NCBI GenBank assembly: GCA_001414345.1
Contig: LLCB01000211.1
Location: 1 to 64,000 of the forward strand
Length of the DNA stretch: 64,000 nt
Direction: 5' to 3'
DNA from: Hymenoscyphus infarciens
Taxonomy: Eukaryota > Ascomycota > Leotiomycetes > Helotiales > Helotiaceae
Shown one piece after another: positions 1 to 12,518 of the stretch. The notes under the pieces are model-generated. The model was not told the origin of the DNA and did no database searches. It saw nothing but the letters and a program-made list of their open reading frames with translations. Position numbers and translations under genes: made by a program. How positions within the stretch are numbered: position 1 is the first letter of the stretch; each line of letters opens with the position of its first letter.

Positions 1-1660
1 TTATTTTAAATAAACTATTAAAAGATAATCTATAAATAGGTTATTCTCTTCTTATTTTAAATAAGCTATTAAAAGATAAGCTATAAATAGGTAATCTTTA
101 TTTTAAAAGTAGATAACTTAATAAAAGTCTTCTTCTTCTTATTTTAAATAAGCTATTAAAAGATAAGCTATAAATAGCTTATCTTTCTTATAAAAGTAGA
201 TAACTTAATAAAAGATATACTATAAATAAGTCTTCTTCTTCTTATTTTAAATAAGCTATTAAAAGATAATCTATAAATAGATAATCTTTATTATAAAAGT
301 AGATAACTTAATAAAAGATATATTATAAATAAGTCTTCTTCTTCTTCTTTTAAATAAGCTATTAAAAGATAAGCTATAAATAGCTTATACTCTTCTTATT
401 TTAACTAAGCTATTAAAAGAGAAGTTATAAATAGCTTATATTTATTATAAAAGTAGATAACTTAATAAAAGATATATTATAAATAAGTCTTCTTCTTCTT
501 CTTTTAAATAAGCTATTAAAAGATAAGCTATAAATAGCTTATACTCTTCTTATTTTAACTAAGCTATTAAAAGAGAAGTTATAAATAGCTTATATTTATT
601 ATAAAAGTAGATAACTTAATAAAAGATATACTATAAATAAGTCTTCTTCTTCTTCTTTTTAATAAGCTATTAAAAGATAATCTATAAATAGGTTATCTTT
701 ATTATAAAAGTATATAACTTAATATAAGTCTTCTTCTTCTTCTATTAAATAAGCTATTAAAAGATAAGCTATAAATAGGTTATTCTCTTCTTATTTTAAA
801 TAAGCTATTAAAAGATAATCTATAAATAGGTTATCTTTATTATAAAAGTAGATAATTTATTAAAAGATATACTATAAATAAGTCTTCTTCTTCTACTTTT
901 TAATAAGCTATTAAAAGATAATCTATAAATAGATTATCTTTATTATAAAAGTATATAACTTAATATAAGTCTTCTTCTTCTTCTTTTAAATAAGCTATTA
1001 AAAGATAAGCTATAAATAGGTTATTCTCTTCTTATTTTAAATAAGCTATTAAAAGATAATCTATAAATAGGTTATCTTTATTATAAAAGTAGATAATTTA
1101 TTAAAAGATATACTATAAATAAGTCTTCTTCTTCTACTTTTTAATAAGCTATTAAAAGATAATCTATAAATAGATTATCTTTATTATAAAAGTATATAAC
1201 TTAATATAAGTCTTCTTCTTCTTCTTTTAAATAAGCTATTAAAAGATAAGCTATAAATAGGTTATTCTCTTCTTATTTTAAATAAGCTATTAAAAGATAA
1301 TCTATAAATAGGTTATCTTTATTATAAAAGTAGATAATTTATTAAAAGATATACTATAAATAAGTCTTCTTCTTCTTCTTTTAAATAAGCTATTAAAAGA
1401 TAAGCTATAAATAGGTTATCTTTATTATAAAAGTAGATAACTTAATAAAAGAGATATTATAAATAAGTCTTCTTCTTCTTTTAAATAAGCTATTAAAAGA
1501 TACTCTATAAATAGATTATCTTTATTATAAAAATAGATAATTTATTAAAAGATATACTATAAATAAGTCTTCTTCTTCTTCTTCTTTTAACTAAGCTATT
1601 AAAAGATAAGCTATAAATAGGTTATCTTTATTATAAAAGTATATATTTTTTTAAAGAATA
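1..1660. repeat. AT-rich higher-order tandem array
   Basis: The block is built from a shared module: a TCTTCTTCTTC run, a TAAGCTATTAAAAGATA segment, the palindrome AAGCTATAAATAGCTT and an AAAAGTAGATAACTTAATA segment. Modules are grouped into longer units. A 154-bp unit starts at about 331, 485 and 639. A 241-bp unit starts at about 726, 967 and 1208. Copies differ mainly by single substitutions and by the number of CTT triplets. No open frame of note is present. It is a minisatellite-like array; nothing ties it to a telomere (no TTAGGG) or a centromere. Confidence 0.9.
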
Positions 1661-3401
1661 AGCTATTAAAGAATAATCTATAAATAAATCTTCTTTTTCT
1701 TCTTCTTCTTCTTCTTCTTCTAATTATAAGCTACTAAAAGATAAGCTATATATAAGTTAATTTTAATATATAACTTATTACTAATATAAAAAACATTTAA
1801 ATACTAGTAGAATAGTTTTATACTAGTTATACTAGCTATACTAAAATATACTAGATATATAAGTATATAGTACTAAAGTAGCTATAATTTAGCTTTAGTA
1901 TACTTAAAACTAAAGCTTATCTACTATTTAACTCTTAATACTAGAGATATTAAAACTAACTTACTATTTAATTTATAATACTAAGACTAGCTTATTATCT
2001 AACTTCTAATATTAGTAATACTAAGTCTAATATACTCTCTAAGTTCTAAGATTATTTAATTATATAACTAGTTTTATTTTACTTTAAATACTAGCTAGTT
2101 TTATAAAACTATAATAGATTAAAAAAGTAAGTAAAAAATTAAGTATTTAAGCGAAAGTTTACTTTATAAAAGACTATTTATATAAGTAGACTTAGAGTAT
2201 ATAAGTAGATAGCTAAGAGATATATAAAAGATATATAAATAAATAAATAGCTAGAAATATATAAACGTAATTATTATACTACTCTTAATACTTCTAGTAG
2301 AAAGTATATTAGCTATTACTTTTATTATAATAAGTATTATAATAGTTTACTTAAGACTTAAGTCTACTAGATATTACTAAATATATTAAGTATACTAATA
2401 GTATATCTAGTATATAAAGGTTTTTTAAAATAAAAAGATATATTATAAATAAGCTTTCTTCTTTTTTTTATAAATATAATTTATTAATAGATAAGCTATA
2501 AATAGCTTATCTTTATTATAAAAGTAGATAATACTTCTTTTCTTCTTTTTTTAAATAAACTATTAAAAGATAAGCTATAAATAGATTGATTTTATTCTAA
2601 AAGTATATAATTTATTTAAAAAAAACTATATATAAGTCTTTTTCTTTTTCTTCTTCTTCTTCTTCTTTTAAATATAAGCTATTAAAAGATAAGCTATAAA
2701 TAGAGTAAGTTTATTATAATAGTAAACTTAATAAGATATAAGTTATAAATAAGTATTCTTTTTCTTCTTTTAAATAAGCTATTAAAAGATAAGATATAAA
2801 TAAGTTAACTTTAATTAAAAAGTATATAATCTATTAAGAAGCGAATTATAAATAATCTACTAATCTTTTAATAGTTATAAATATAACTATTTAAAAGTTA
2901 CTTATAAATAACTCTAAATATATTAAGAGTATTATAGTATTAAAGTCTAACTTATAAGAATATAAAATATATACTATTATTAAAGAGATATATAAAAGTA
3001 TATTTAGTAAATTAATATATATAAATACTAGATTCTATTATAAAAGAAAAGACTAAAGTAGAAACCTTTCTAACTAGACTTAAAAGTCGATATTACTAGT
3101 AATATATTAGAGAGATCTATAGTATTTATTATATTATATTAAGTAATCTAATTAATATTAGATTTATTAAGAATAACTAATAATAGATTAATTATTAGTA
3201 GAGAAATAGTTAATCTAGAGAATAATAGTTCTTCTAGCTAAGAGCTAAAAGAATACTTAGTCTTAATAATAAAAATCAAGTTATAATAAAAGCTAATTTA
3301 TATCTCTAAGAGATTATACGTTTTATTATAAGCTCTTTATACTAAACTAAGAGTTATATAATAACGTTTTAATTTAATAAAGTAGATTTTTAAAAAGATA
3401 C
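1661..3401. repeat. AT-rich decayed repeat DNA, no genes
   Basis: This DNA is extremely AT-rich and has no supported reading frame. Degenerate copies of the upstream array module reappear at about 2430-2820. The stretch at about 3072-3256 is related, in inverted orientation, to about 50402-50566; most differences are C/T or G/A transitions, as expected after RIP. Confidence 0.75.
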
Positions 3402-4101
3402 TATCTCTTTAGTTATTCTTATACTCTATATATAGACACGTTTAGTAGTCTGGTTTAAAACTACTCTTATTTAAGGTAGTTTTAGACTAAAAACTAGGTA
3501 GCTTTAAACTACGATACTACTAAGCTAGTTTAAAAGTGCTAAGATATTAAAATCTAAATTAAAGCTATTTATACTTACTCTATATATTTCTATCTCTTTA
3601 TTTAATCTCTCTTACTATTCTTAATAACTTCTATCTTATAGAATTCTTTCTAGTTAAGAAACACGTCTATAGAGCGTACTTAAGAGGCCTTCTTTTTAGT
3701 AGCTTTTAAAGCTCTTTTAGTAGACTTTTTAGTACTAGGAGTAGTGTTAGTCTTACGCTATTCTAGAGAAGGTATATTAATTAAAAAGAAGGATAAAAGA
3801 GTATAAAAGAGGTAGTAGAAGTAGTAGAAGTAGTAGAAGTAGTAGAAGTAGTAGAAGTAAGTAAGAGAAACTTAGCTTATATACTTATATTATAGGCTAA
3901 CTTACGCTAAAATAATAATTTTTTTAGTAGAGCTTTTTAAATATAAGATTAGAGGTAAATTATTATTTAATTTCTATATTATTATATATATTAGTAGAGT
4001 TTTAAGAATAAGATAATATTTAGTTACGTTAGAGCTAGAAATATAAGATTAGAACCGCGTTCTAGTAAAATACGTAGAGTATAAGAATAACTAAAGAGAT
4101 A
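3402..4101. mobile_element. TIR element, non-autonomous, RIP-decayed (copy 1)
   Basis: The two ends are inverted repeats matching perfectly over 24 bp (3405-3428 against 4077-4100; core TTTAGTTATTCTTATACTC). The outermost bases are TA on both sides, compatible with a TA target duplication. The interior has no coding capacity and holds a GTAGTAGAA microsatellite at about 3812-3860. A second copy lies at 48807-49350 in the same orientation. A Tc1/mariner-like miniature element is the best fit, but the superfamily is an inference. Confidence 0.65.
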
Positions 4102-6895
4102 AGTTATATAATATATATAGCGATAATCTAATAAATATTATATTACTATTATCTAATTCTCCTTTTAACTATAAATAACTTAGATATCTATATATAAGAA
4201 TTTAGACTATATAAAAGTCTTATAATACTATAGTCTAAAACCTAAATAATATAAATAATATATAAGTCTAAAATAAGACTAGTATATAAGCTTATCTATT
4301 CTAGATAGCTAGCTATTATATAACTATAGATTATCTATTATCTATAAAGTTATTTTACTATATAAAGCTTTTTATAAATCAGTTATAAATAGCTTTAAGT
4401 ATCGGTTTAGAGAAAAATATAAGCTAATTATAGCTTATCTATAAACAGATACTAATAGCGCTCTAAAACACTAGTACTAGATAAATAATAGAAGCTAGTT
4501 ATATTTAATCTATAAACTAAGTATAATTTTTATCTTAATAGTTATAAATAATACTATTTATAGGTTACTTATAACTAAATCTAAAACCTCTAGTTCTTAA
4601 AAATAATTCATATAATTAGTATAACTTATAAAATAGTATAATAAATAAGGCTAATTATAGATCACCTATAAATAGCTATATTGTAGTAGTATACTAGAAA
4701 CACATAGATAAGCTATTTATAGCTAACGTGTATAGCTATTCGCTCTCCTAAACATAGCTGATCTATAAATACCTAGCTAGGTCTAAGGATTTATAAAAAA
4801 CGATTAGTAATAAGTGAATCTGTTATACTATCTGTTATAGGTAAGGTTTTCGGCTACTTAAGGGAGTGTTAGGACGGTGTAACAGCGCCTTAAATGGGGC
4901 TAGACAGGGGTAGATTTTATATACTAGTGGTGATCGAATCAGGCCGATTCCGCTTTGGAATTACATGAACTTGATTCGCTGGCTACAATTGATAATAGTA
5001 ACAAGCTACGTATTTCTAAGCAGATAGATTCCACATGGGTACGCTTTAGGTGATTTGCCAGCCTAGCCTCCTAGATTGTTCATGATACCTGCCGCATCTT
5101 TGGGATAACAATCCGGATCGAACGCAACACTGTAGTGTAACTGCGTTTGAGTGCAACGTAATAAATGACCCGGGGTTATCTGCCAGGGGTCAGACAAACA
5201 GAAACAGACTTTAACAAAAGCTTCGCGCGACGGCTGAGGCAATGTGTTTTCGAGGAAGGTAAAAGAATCAAAACAAGCATGAAATGAGGATCCAAATAAC
5301 TTTGATGGTTCTTACCCTAAGATATCTTGGTCTTTTTCCGCGAGTTAACTGGAGAGGACAAGTTTCAGAAACCCAATTCTTTTGGTGGAAACTCAAAATC
5401 CGAGAAGTTGCTCCAATAAAGTAAGACCCATAAAGGCAATCAACAACATCCAATAGCTATAACCAGAAATTCAAGAAAAACACACCTGTCAATTCAAAGA
5501 AGACGTAGATTGCAGGTAAACAGCAGGGGAATCCAGGCGTCTCATTTGACCAAGTACAGCGTCTTGCTGGTTCACTGAAGTTGATCATGGTTGAACAAAA
5601 AAAAAAAGAAAACATAGACTTCTCAGACGCTCGTGGTGAAAGCCAGCAACGATTGATCTCAGGCCGCATTCTTTTGATGGCATTTTAATTTTTGTTTCTG
5701 TGCCTTGTGGCTGAAAAGAGAGGTGAAATGATGGGATGATAAGAAGCAATTGGCAACCATTGTGATATCGTAGGTTTGATGAGCTATGATGCAAGTACAC
5801 AGGCTATTTCATGGTCTCATATTCTAGGGCTGGTCTGAATTCCGCCAGAGGAAGTCGCGACTTGATTCAGTGGGGAAGTGAGGATTAGGTCTGCACAACG
5901 AATAAAAGCTAGGAATATATTCAGAATATTCACGATTTTCCACAGATAAATTATTTAAGAATAAGGAGCGTTTAGGTAATAAATAGTAGTCGTTTATTTA
6001 TAAAGATTCTATATTCTCTACTCTTTTAGTATAGTTTCCTACTTATCTAAATATATATAAAAATCTCTTAAAATTATCTGCTTTAGTTACTTTTATTATC
6101 TCGATTAGGCTACGCTAAGGCGTTTCTAGGCTAAAAAAGTAGATAAATTATTAAATAAGGTAAAAAGAGTAGAGCTATTTAACTCTTTTAACGTCGAAAC
6201 CTTAGTATAAAGGTTATATATATAATGTTTTAGAAAGTAAGGTATTATATAATACTCTTTAATATAATACTCTATTTTATATAATATAAGTAATAAAGAG
6301 TAAGGATAAAAGTAATCTATTAATAATAATTAAAAGTAAGTAGATTTATAGTTTAGTTATATTTAAATATATATATAAAAAGAGAGTAAAATTTAACTTA
6401 TATAAACCTTCTATACTAAGACCTAGAGAGCGGATATTAAGCTTAATAAATAGAAACTATTTATAATATATTTAATTAAGCTCTTATCGCTCGAATAATC
6501 GCTCGAATACTATATATTTATTTAATATTTATAATGAATAATTAATATTTTATTCATCTACGGAGTATTCGTTGTATAGACCTAGTGAGGATAGCTGGTG
6601 ACGATCGTGATAATTTAAAGCAGGCGCGAATGTCTGTTGAGGTGTACCTTAGGTAGTTAATTTTGGCGGGCCTCAGTGGAATCAAATTCCCAGTTTCTGT
6701 ACAGTCGACTAAAGGAAGTCGCAACCACAGGTGGTTAGAAGGGAAGTCACCATCGTCCAATTCACCAAATAGAATGAAGTTGTTTCTGCCTCAGGCCAAC
6801 TTCCAGCTCTCCACTTTGCTGCAATCAACAGCATCCCACCGAAAGACCATCGTACTCCCCCAAACTTGTCACCAACACTTCCCCAGCTCTTAAAG
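4102..6895. other. Gene-free region upstream of LSM2
   Basis: AT-rich decayed repeat DNA continues to about 4850. A normal-composition stretch of about 1.1 kb (4850-5950) follows with only short unconvincing frames, then another AT-rich TA-dense block (about 5950-6550). The last 350 bp before LSM2 regain balanced composition and presumably hold its promoter and 5' UTR. No RNA gene was recognised. Confidence 0.6.
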
Positions 6896-7385
6896 ATGCT
6901 ATTCTTCAGGTTGGTATACCTTCGAATTTCTCTTCTTCTTATGCGCAGCTACTGACACTCTAAAATAGCTTCTTCAAGACCTTGGTAGATCACGAGGTTA
7001 CCGTCGAACTCAAGAACGACATCCAAATCAAGGGCACCCTGAAGTCCGTAGACCAGTACCTCAACATCAAACTCGACGATATACAAGTGGTGGAGGAATT
7101 GAAGTACCCGCATTTGGTCAGTACTGGGAATCTCGAGGCTGACTTGATGCGCCGAAACCCGCCATTGCGACAGGAATAAGTGCTGATGGGGTTTTAGTCT
7201 TCGGTCAAGAATGTGTTCATAAGAGGAAGTGTGGTTAGATATGTGCATCTGCCAGGGGGCGCAGTGGATACTGCGTTGCTAGAAGATGGTAATTTCCTGA
7301 TATTCTCATTATGCCGGGCTGAGGACTAATATTCTGAATAGCTACACGACGAGAAGCTGCCCAACAGGCATCGAAAGCGAAGTGA
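6896..7385 (+). CDS. LSM2: U6 snRNA-associated Sm-like protein LSm2
   Basis: Four exons (6896-6909, 6969-7116, 7198-7288, 7342-7385) give a 98-residue protein, close to the roughly 95 residues usual for LSm2. The first exon encodes only MLFF plus two bases of a serine; joining it restores the invariant start MLFFSFFKTLV. The Sm1 motif covers about residues 8-45 (VELKND..GTLKSVDQYLNIKLDD) and the Sm2 motif follows (VFIRGSVVRYV). LSm2 belongs to the nuclear LSm2-8 ring on U6 snRNA and the cytoplasmic LSm1-7 ring that promotes decapping and mRNA decay. All introns are 53-81 nt with GT-AG ends. The next gene downstream (SNM1) has the same orientation, 707 bp away. Confidence 0.96.
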
Positions 7386-8092
7386 AGAAGGGCCCTCGAA
7401 CACGAAATCATGGAGGGGAAAAACAGAGAGAGGAATATACTGGTGTAGTTGGAGGCATCACGGGGGCTGAGCGGACTTTTGATTGATACTCGAAAGTCTT
7501 GCGCTGCCAAATCGATACTCATGCACCTCCGCCTCACTGTGCTATATGGATGGAATTTTATTTGCTTTGCCTCGGGCGTTGGTTGTTACAGCGGTAGAAC
7601 ATCCGCCCCGCGATGGGGCAAAAGCAATGGAACCTAGATACCCAGTCGTCGAGGAGCAACTTCACAAGAATAAGTTACTCAATTGGTCCTACTACCAGCC
7701 ATCCATAGATTCAGATCATTATGAAAAAGTCTAAGGAACCCATGTGTACCTAGTCCACTTCCATCAAGCCAAAAAGTGGCAGGTCTCAACTGACAAACTC
7801 GGTCGTTCGTTCCTGGTTCCTTCCTTGGTTAAGAAAGAGAAATGGAAAGAGCCAGAGAGAGCCAATTGAATTTGAATAATTGACCCATTGCTCACTGAAC
7901 CTGCATTCCTGTAAAACAACTCATTTTAAGTTTAACTCTCCAACACAGGGAACACAGGATATAATTCAAACGTGCCAAGTATCGCACGTGATAGCGCGTC
8001 AATGATGTCGGTCGCGCAGTTTTTTGAAAGCAATTAATCAACTCGCCACACCGACAATGAATGCCAACTCGACCTTCTAGTCCCCGGAAAAT
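7386..8092. other. LSM2-SNM1 intergenic region
   Basis: Balanced-composition DNA holding the LSM2 3' end and the presumed SNM1 promoter. The short frames here have no recognisable product. Confidence 0.5.
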
Positions 8093-11000
8093 GTGCAGAC
8101 ATTGAAACGCCAACATAAACCACAGAAGCAAAGCATCGCTGTTGAACACACCATCTTTCGTGGCATGACCTTCATCGAGGCTTGGGCAATATCCCCGCAA
8201 TCTCGAAAGACGCCCCCAGGCCTGGACATGTTCAGAAAGCCTCGAGAGCATGCCAATAAACCAACCTCGACTTCTTTAATACCCTTGACTGGGAGACCGC
8301 CGACTCCTCCAAATACAAGCAGGCCCTCTCCTCAAACCCCTATCACAATGGCACCTTCAAGCTCCGCCAAACCCCTCACTCCGCGACCAAGCTCCAAGTC
8401 GAACGTAGCGGCATCGAGTCGACAATCAACAAAGAAGACTCCGGCCAAACCTTCTGCGAAGACTCCTGCGAAACCCAATGCTAGCATTCTCAATTTCTTC
8501 AAGAAAGTCGATTCCCCGCTCAACGATGAATCGATCTTCCTGTCCCAAGGCGCCAATCATCTACAAATGCCAAAGAGATCGAAACTTGGTCCAGACTCGG
8601 ATGGAGACGAAGATTTCGACGATTTGTATGGAGCTGGGGATGATATTAGGTTCAATGAGTCTGCGGGCTCTGTGAAGAGGCAGAAGGTGTCGAAAGAGAA
8701 TATCCCAATTGAGCAGGAGACTATTGTGGTTGAGGGCGTGAAGGCGGATATCGAGGACGGGTCTTTGAATAGACGGAGTATTTCTTCAAAGCAGGCATCT
8801 CCGCCACCTCCACCTCCACCACAGCCTCGAGCTACCAAATCGAAACCAAAGAAGAAGAAAAGAGGCCCTTTTCTGTCAGACTCGGACGAGAGCGATTACG
8901 AAACATTCTATAAGCCGAAAATGGAGACATATGATATGGATGAAAAGCGCGAGCTCCGTACGAGAGTCGAGAAGAAATCCGAAGATTCAAACTCGGTTAT
9001 TGATGCTTTACTGGTGGAGAAAAATGGTGCTGTTGCATCTAAACCCAAGCCTGCAACGCCAGAGAGCCTTGCAGAAACAGCCCAACCAGCTGTATTCAAA
9101 CGCAAAAGGGTCCCCATTGCAGGAGCTCAGGCTAAATGGGAAGCTCTTCAACCCAAGAATCGATCACCAAGTACTTCAAGTGCGAGTGGACCCGCGGGTT
9201 CTGAGAGGGGAAAAGAGCCTGCAACTGCTATGGAAATTGATACAATTCCGGCGGCTGTAGTACCTCGATTAAAGAAAGAAGCCACGAGTATTGACGATTG
9301 GACGAAGTTTGACGATATTGATGAATCGCTGGACGAATTCAATGACGGTGAAGAGTTTGTAGAAAAGAAATGGATGGAAGAACAAGCTATGCTTGAAGCT
9401 GCTGAGCAAGAAGAGTTCAACGGCTTCGATGATGAGATCACCAAAGCCCCAGATGAGGAGATTACACCTGCTTGTCCGATTTGCGATGCGAGTCTCAGTG
9501 GAGTTTCTTCCGATGATGCTTCCAAACATGTCAACGGATGCCTGGATGGTAATCCTATCCCACTTCCCATGCCAGCCAAACTGGAGGAGAGGGAAATAAA
9601 ATATATGCCAGAGGGTGCCAGAAATCGATTCGCGAGAAAGGCCGGTATCGCAAGACCAGGACAAGCAAACCCTATCGACTTGGGGGCAGCTGGACCAAGT
9701 TCCGGCTCTGCTTTTTCGAAGCTCATGTCTGGTAAAGCAGAAGATGCGGCATGGGTAACTGCTGCAGCTACTGAAAATGCGTCAAGAGGCAAGCCAGCTT
9801 ATCAAAGAACTTGTCCTTTCTACAAAATCATGCCTGGATTCTTCATCTGCGTTGACGCTTTTCGATATGGAGCTGTCCAAGGCTGCAATGCATATTTTCT
9901 CAGTCACTTTCATAGCGATCACTATGTCGGCCTTACATCAACATGGTGTCATGGTCCAATATACTGCAGCAAAGTTACGGCAAATTTGGTCAAGCAGCAA
10001 CTACGTGTTGATCCGAAATGGGTGATGGCATTGGATTTTGATGTCAAATCCGAAGTCCCGAGAACTGAAGGTGTGTCCATCACGATGATACCTGCCAATC
10101 ACTGTCCTGGTAGCAGCTTGTTTCTATTCGAAAAGGTCATTGGCAAAGGACCAAATCCAAGAGTCCACCGAATTCTTCACTGCGGAGATTTCCGAGCTTG
10201 TCCAGCACATATTGAAAATCCGTTATTGATGCCAGACATCGTCGACTCAATTTCTGGAAAATGGAAACAACAGAAAATCGACGTGTGCTATCTAGACACC
10301 ACCTACCTCAATCCCAAATATGCCTTTCCTTCTCAAGAAAATGTTGTCAAAGCCTGTGCGGATATGTGTGTATCCCTCAAAAAGGAACGCGCAGAAGACA
10401 ACGATGCATGGGAAACCGCAAAAAAAGAACGCGCCGGCTCAGGAATGACGAAATTCGTTAAACCCACTTCCTCCCTCAAAGCGGAAGATTGCAGCATCGC
10501 CATGTCCCTTTCCAGTTCCTCAAACTCCAAACCTCGCGGTCGCCTCCTTGTGGTATGCGGTACATACAGTATTGGCAAAGAACGAATCTGTATGGGAATT
10601 GCGAGAGCTCTGGATTGTAAGATTTACGCACCACCGGGGAAGATGCGGATTTGTAAGGCGCTGGAGGATGACGAGTTGATGAGTAGGATGACGAGTGATC
10701 CGCGCGAGGCGCAGATACATATGCAGATGTTGATGGAAATTAGGGCGGAGACGTTGCAGGAGTATTTAAATGGGTTTAAGCCGCATTTTACGAGGGTGGT
10801 TGGTTTTCGACCGAGTGGGTGGAATTATAGACCTCCTAATTCTAGGTACTTACCCCCGCATTTTCCTTTTTCCCCTTCCCCCTTCTCTCCCTTTTGCTTC
10901 CCCCTCCATTTTCTCCCGTAACTAACAAAACCCTGATAGGTTCACCGACTCCCCATCCATCCAAACGATCCTCCATAGTCCGAACTGGCAATCCTCGTAC

Positions 11001-11261
11001 TCACTTCAAGATCTCGTCCCCCAGCGAGGAAGTACGAGGGAAGCTAGCTGTTTTGGGGTACCGTATTCAGAACACTCTAGTTTTAGAGAGTTGACTATGT
11101 TTGTTTGTGCACTTAGGATTGAGAAGGTGGTTCCTACTGTTAATGTGGGGAGTGCGGCGGGGAGGGCGAAGATGAAGGGGTGGATTGAACGGTGGCTTGC
11201 TGATAGGAGGAAGAATGGTGTGCTGAAGATTGGGGAGGGTGAGGGGTGTGTGCGGTGGTAG
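8093..11261 (+). CDS. SNM1: DNA cross-link repair nuclease, SNM1/PSO2 family
   Basis: Two exons (8093-10845 and 10940-11261) give up to 1024 residues. The N-terminal half is low-complexity with acidic and basic patches. A UBZ4-type zinc finger (CPIC...H...C) lies near residue 460. The metallo-beta-lactamase core begins near residue 600 with FLSHFHSDHYVGL, the HxHxDH metal motif, followed by NHCPGSSLF and HCGDFRA. The beta-CASP/DRMBL part ends with VPYSEHSSFREL, restored only by removing the 94-nt intron. The family is a 5' exonuclease that processes interstrand cross-links in the nucleus. The start is uncertain: in-frame ATGs also occur at 8165, 8228 and 8348. Strong G bias at third positions marks the last few hundred bases. 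Confidence 0.95.
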
Positions 11262-11566
11262 AATGGGTGGTGTGTAAAGGGAGGCGGGTTGGAGAAGATG
11301 TGTGTTTTTTAATGGGGTGTTGATTGATGAGAGAAGATGGTGTTCATCGGTTTGCGTGTTTTTGCGGCCTATAGTGAGGTGTGCTATGTCTCACTGGGGA
11401 AATATTTATTATATTGTACAGATTTTGTATCTATTCTGGCTGAGGACGGGGCGTATTCTTGAAGGGAGTTCGCTTTGTATGTACCAGCTGATGAATGAAT
11501 GAGTGAATCACTGATAGGCTTCGCGGTGTTTTTTTTCCCTTTACTTTTCTAATAGGTTGTAAGGTA

Positions 11567-12050
11567 TAGTGAGTTACGAGTTAAGATTCCCTTTTAATAA
11601 TATTTTATAAACCGTACGTTTTTAGAAAATTTCTTTTTTCCTTATTTATTTTAGAAAACAGAAAACTAAAGTACTCTTTAAGATATAAGACCTAGCTAGA
11701 AAGAACTACTATCTCTTCTTATATCTTCTCTCTGTTTATTACTATATCTAAGTAAGAATAAACTTATTAATAGTTAATCTTAGAAAACCCTCTTTTTATA
11801 AGAAAAATTTATATACTCTTATAAAGTTCTACTAAGACTCTCTAAGAATTTAGACATATATAAAAGTACTGAAAAAAGTTTATAGAGTAAAAAAGGGTAT
11901 ATAGAGCTCTGATTAGCTGTCCTTAAGAATATAATAATATGCGTTGTTATTAAGTAAAGAGAGAAAGACTATCTAGGAAATAAAAAAAATTCTAAAAACG
12001 CACGGTTTATAAAATATCGTTAAAAGGGAAGCTTAACTCGCAACTCACTG
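11567..12050. mobile_element. Complete 484-bp TIR element, CAGTGAGTT family
   Basis: The ends are long inverted repeats of about 58 bp, starting YAGTGAGTTRCGAGTTAAG. They are flanked by TA on both sides (11565-11566 and 12051-12052), the target duplication of Tc1/mariner/pogo-type elements. The left end reads T where the other ends read C, a RIP-type change. The interior is AT-rich and non-coding, so the element is non-autonomous. Related left ends occur at 18984 and 56904. It lies between the SNM1 3' end and the 12.5-kb gene. The rest of 11262-12518 shows nothing else. Confidence 0.8.
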
Positions 12051-12518
12051 TATTGAATAGGTGAGTTGGATTTGAGATTTGGATTGAAATGTTCTTGAAG
12101 CACTTTGATTGTCCTAGTCTACTTCGAACAATAGCTATGGTTACTAGTGAGATAAAGGGTGTGGAAAATTAATCGAAACTTAGTTTTTTGTTTCTTCGCC
12201 ATGCTTTTTGTGAGTATTTTGAGTCAATGATAGATTTGAATTTTATCTTTTCTATCTTGATTCGTTTATATCCTTCACTGATAGAAGAGTAAGCACGGCA
12301 GGGAAAATGCAACGCTATGCCTTCCTGATACGAGGAAACAGCTAAACTCCATTCGTAAGCATGTCAGATGATCATTTAACTCTATATGAAACCAGGAGTC
12401 GGGAGATAACTTTCCTCCCGCTCCGTTCATACCCTTTCTCGAATTTATATTCTTGGCATATCGTTGGCTTATTGAATTTCACTTACTCAAACAGGTAAAT
12501 AAATCTAGTCTGGAAAAA

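Noticed and set aside
1..1660. CRISPR-like array
   Set aside because: Repeats are degenerate, AT-rich and contiguous without unique spacers, and the genome is eukaryotic.
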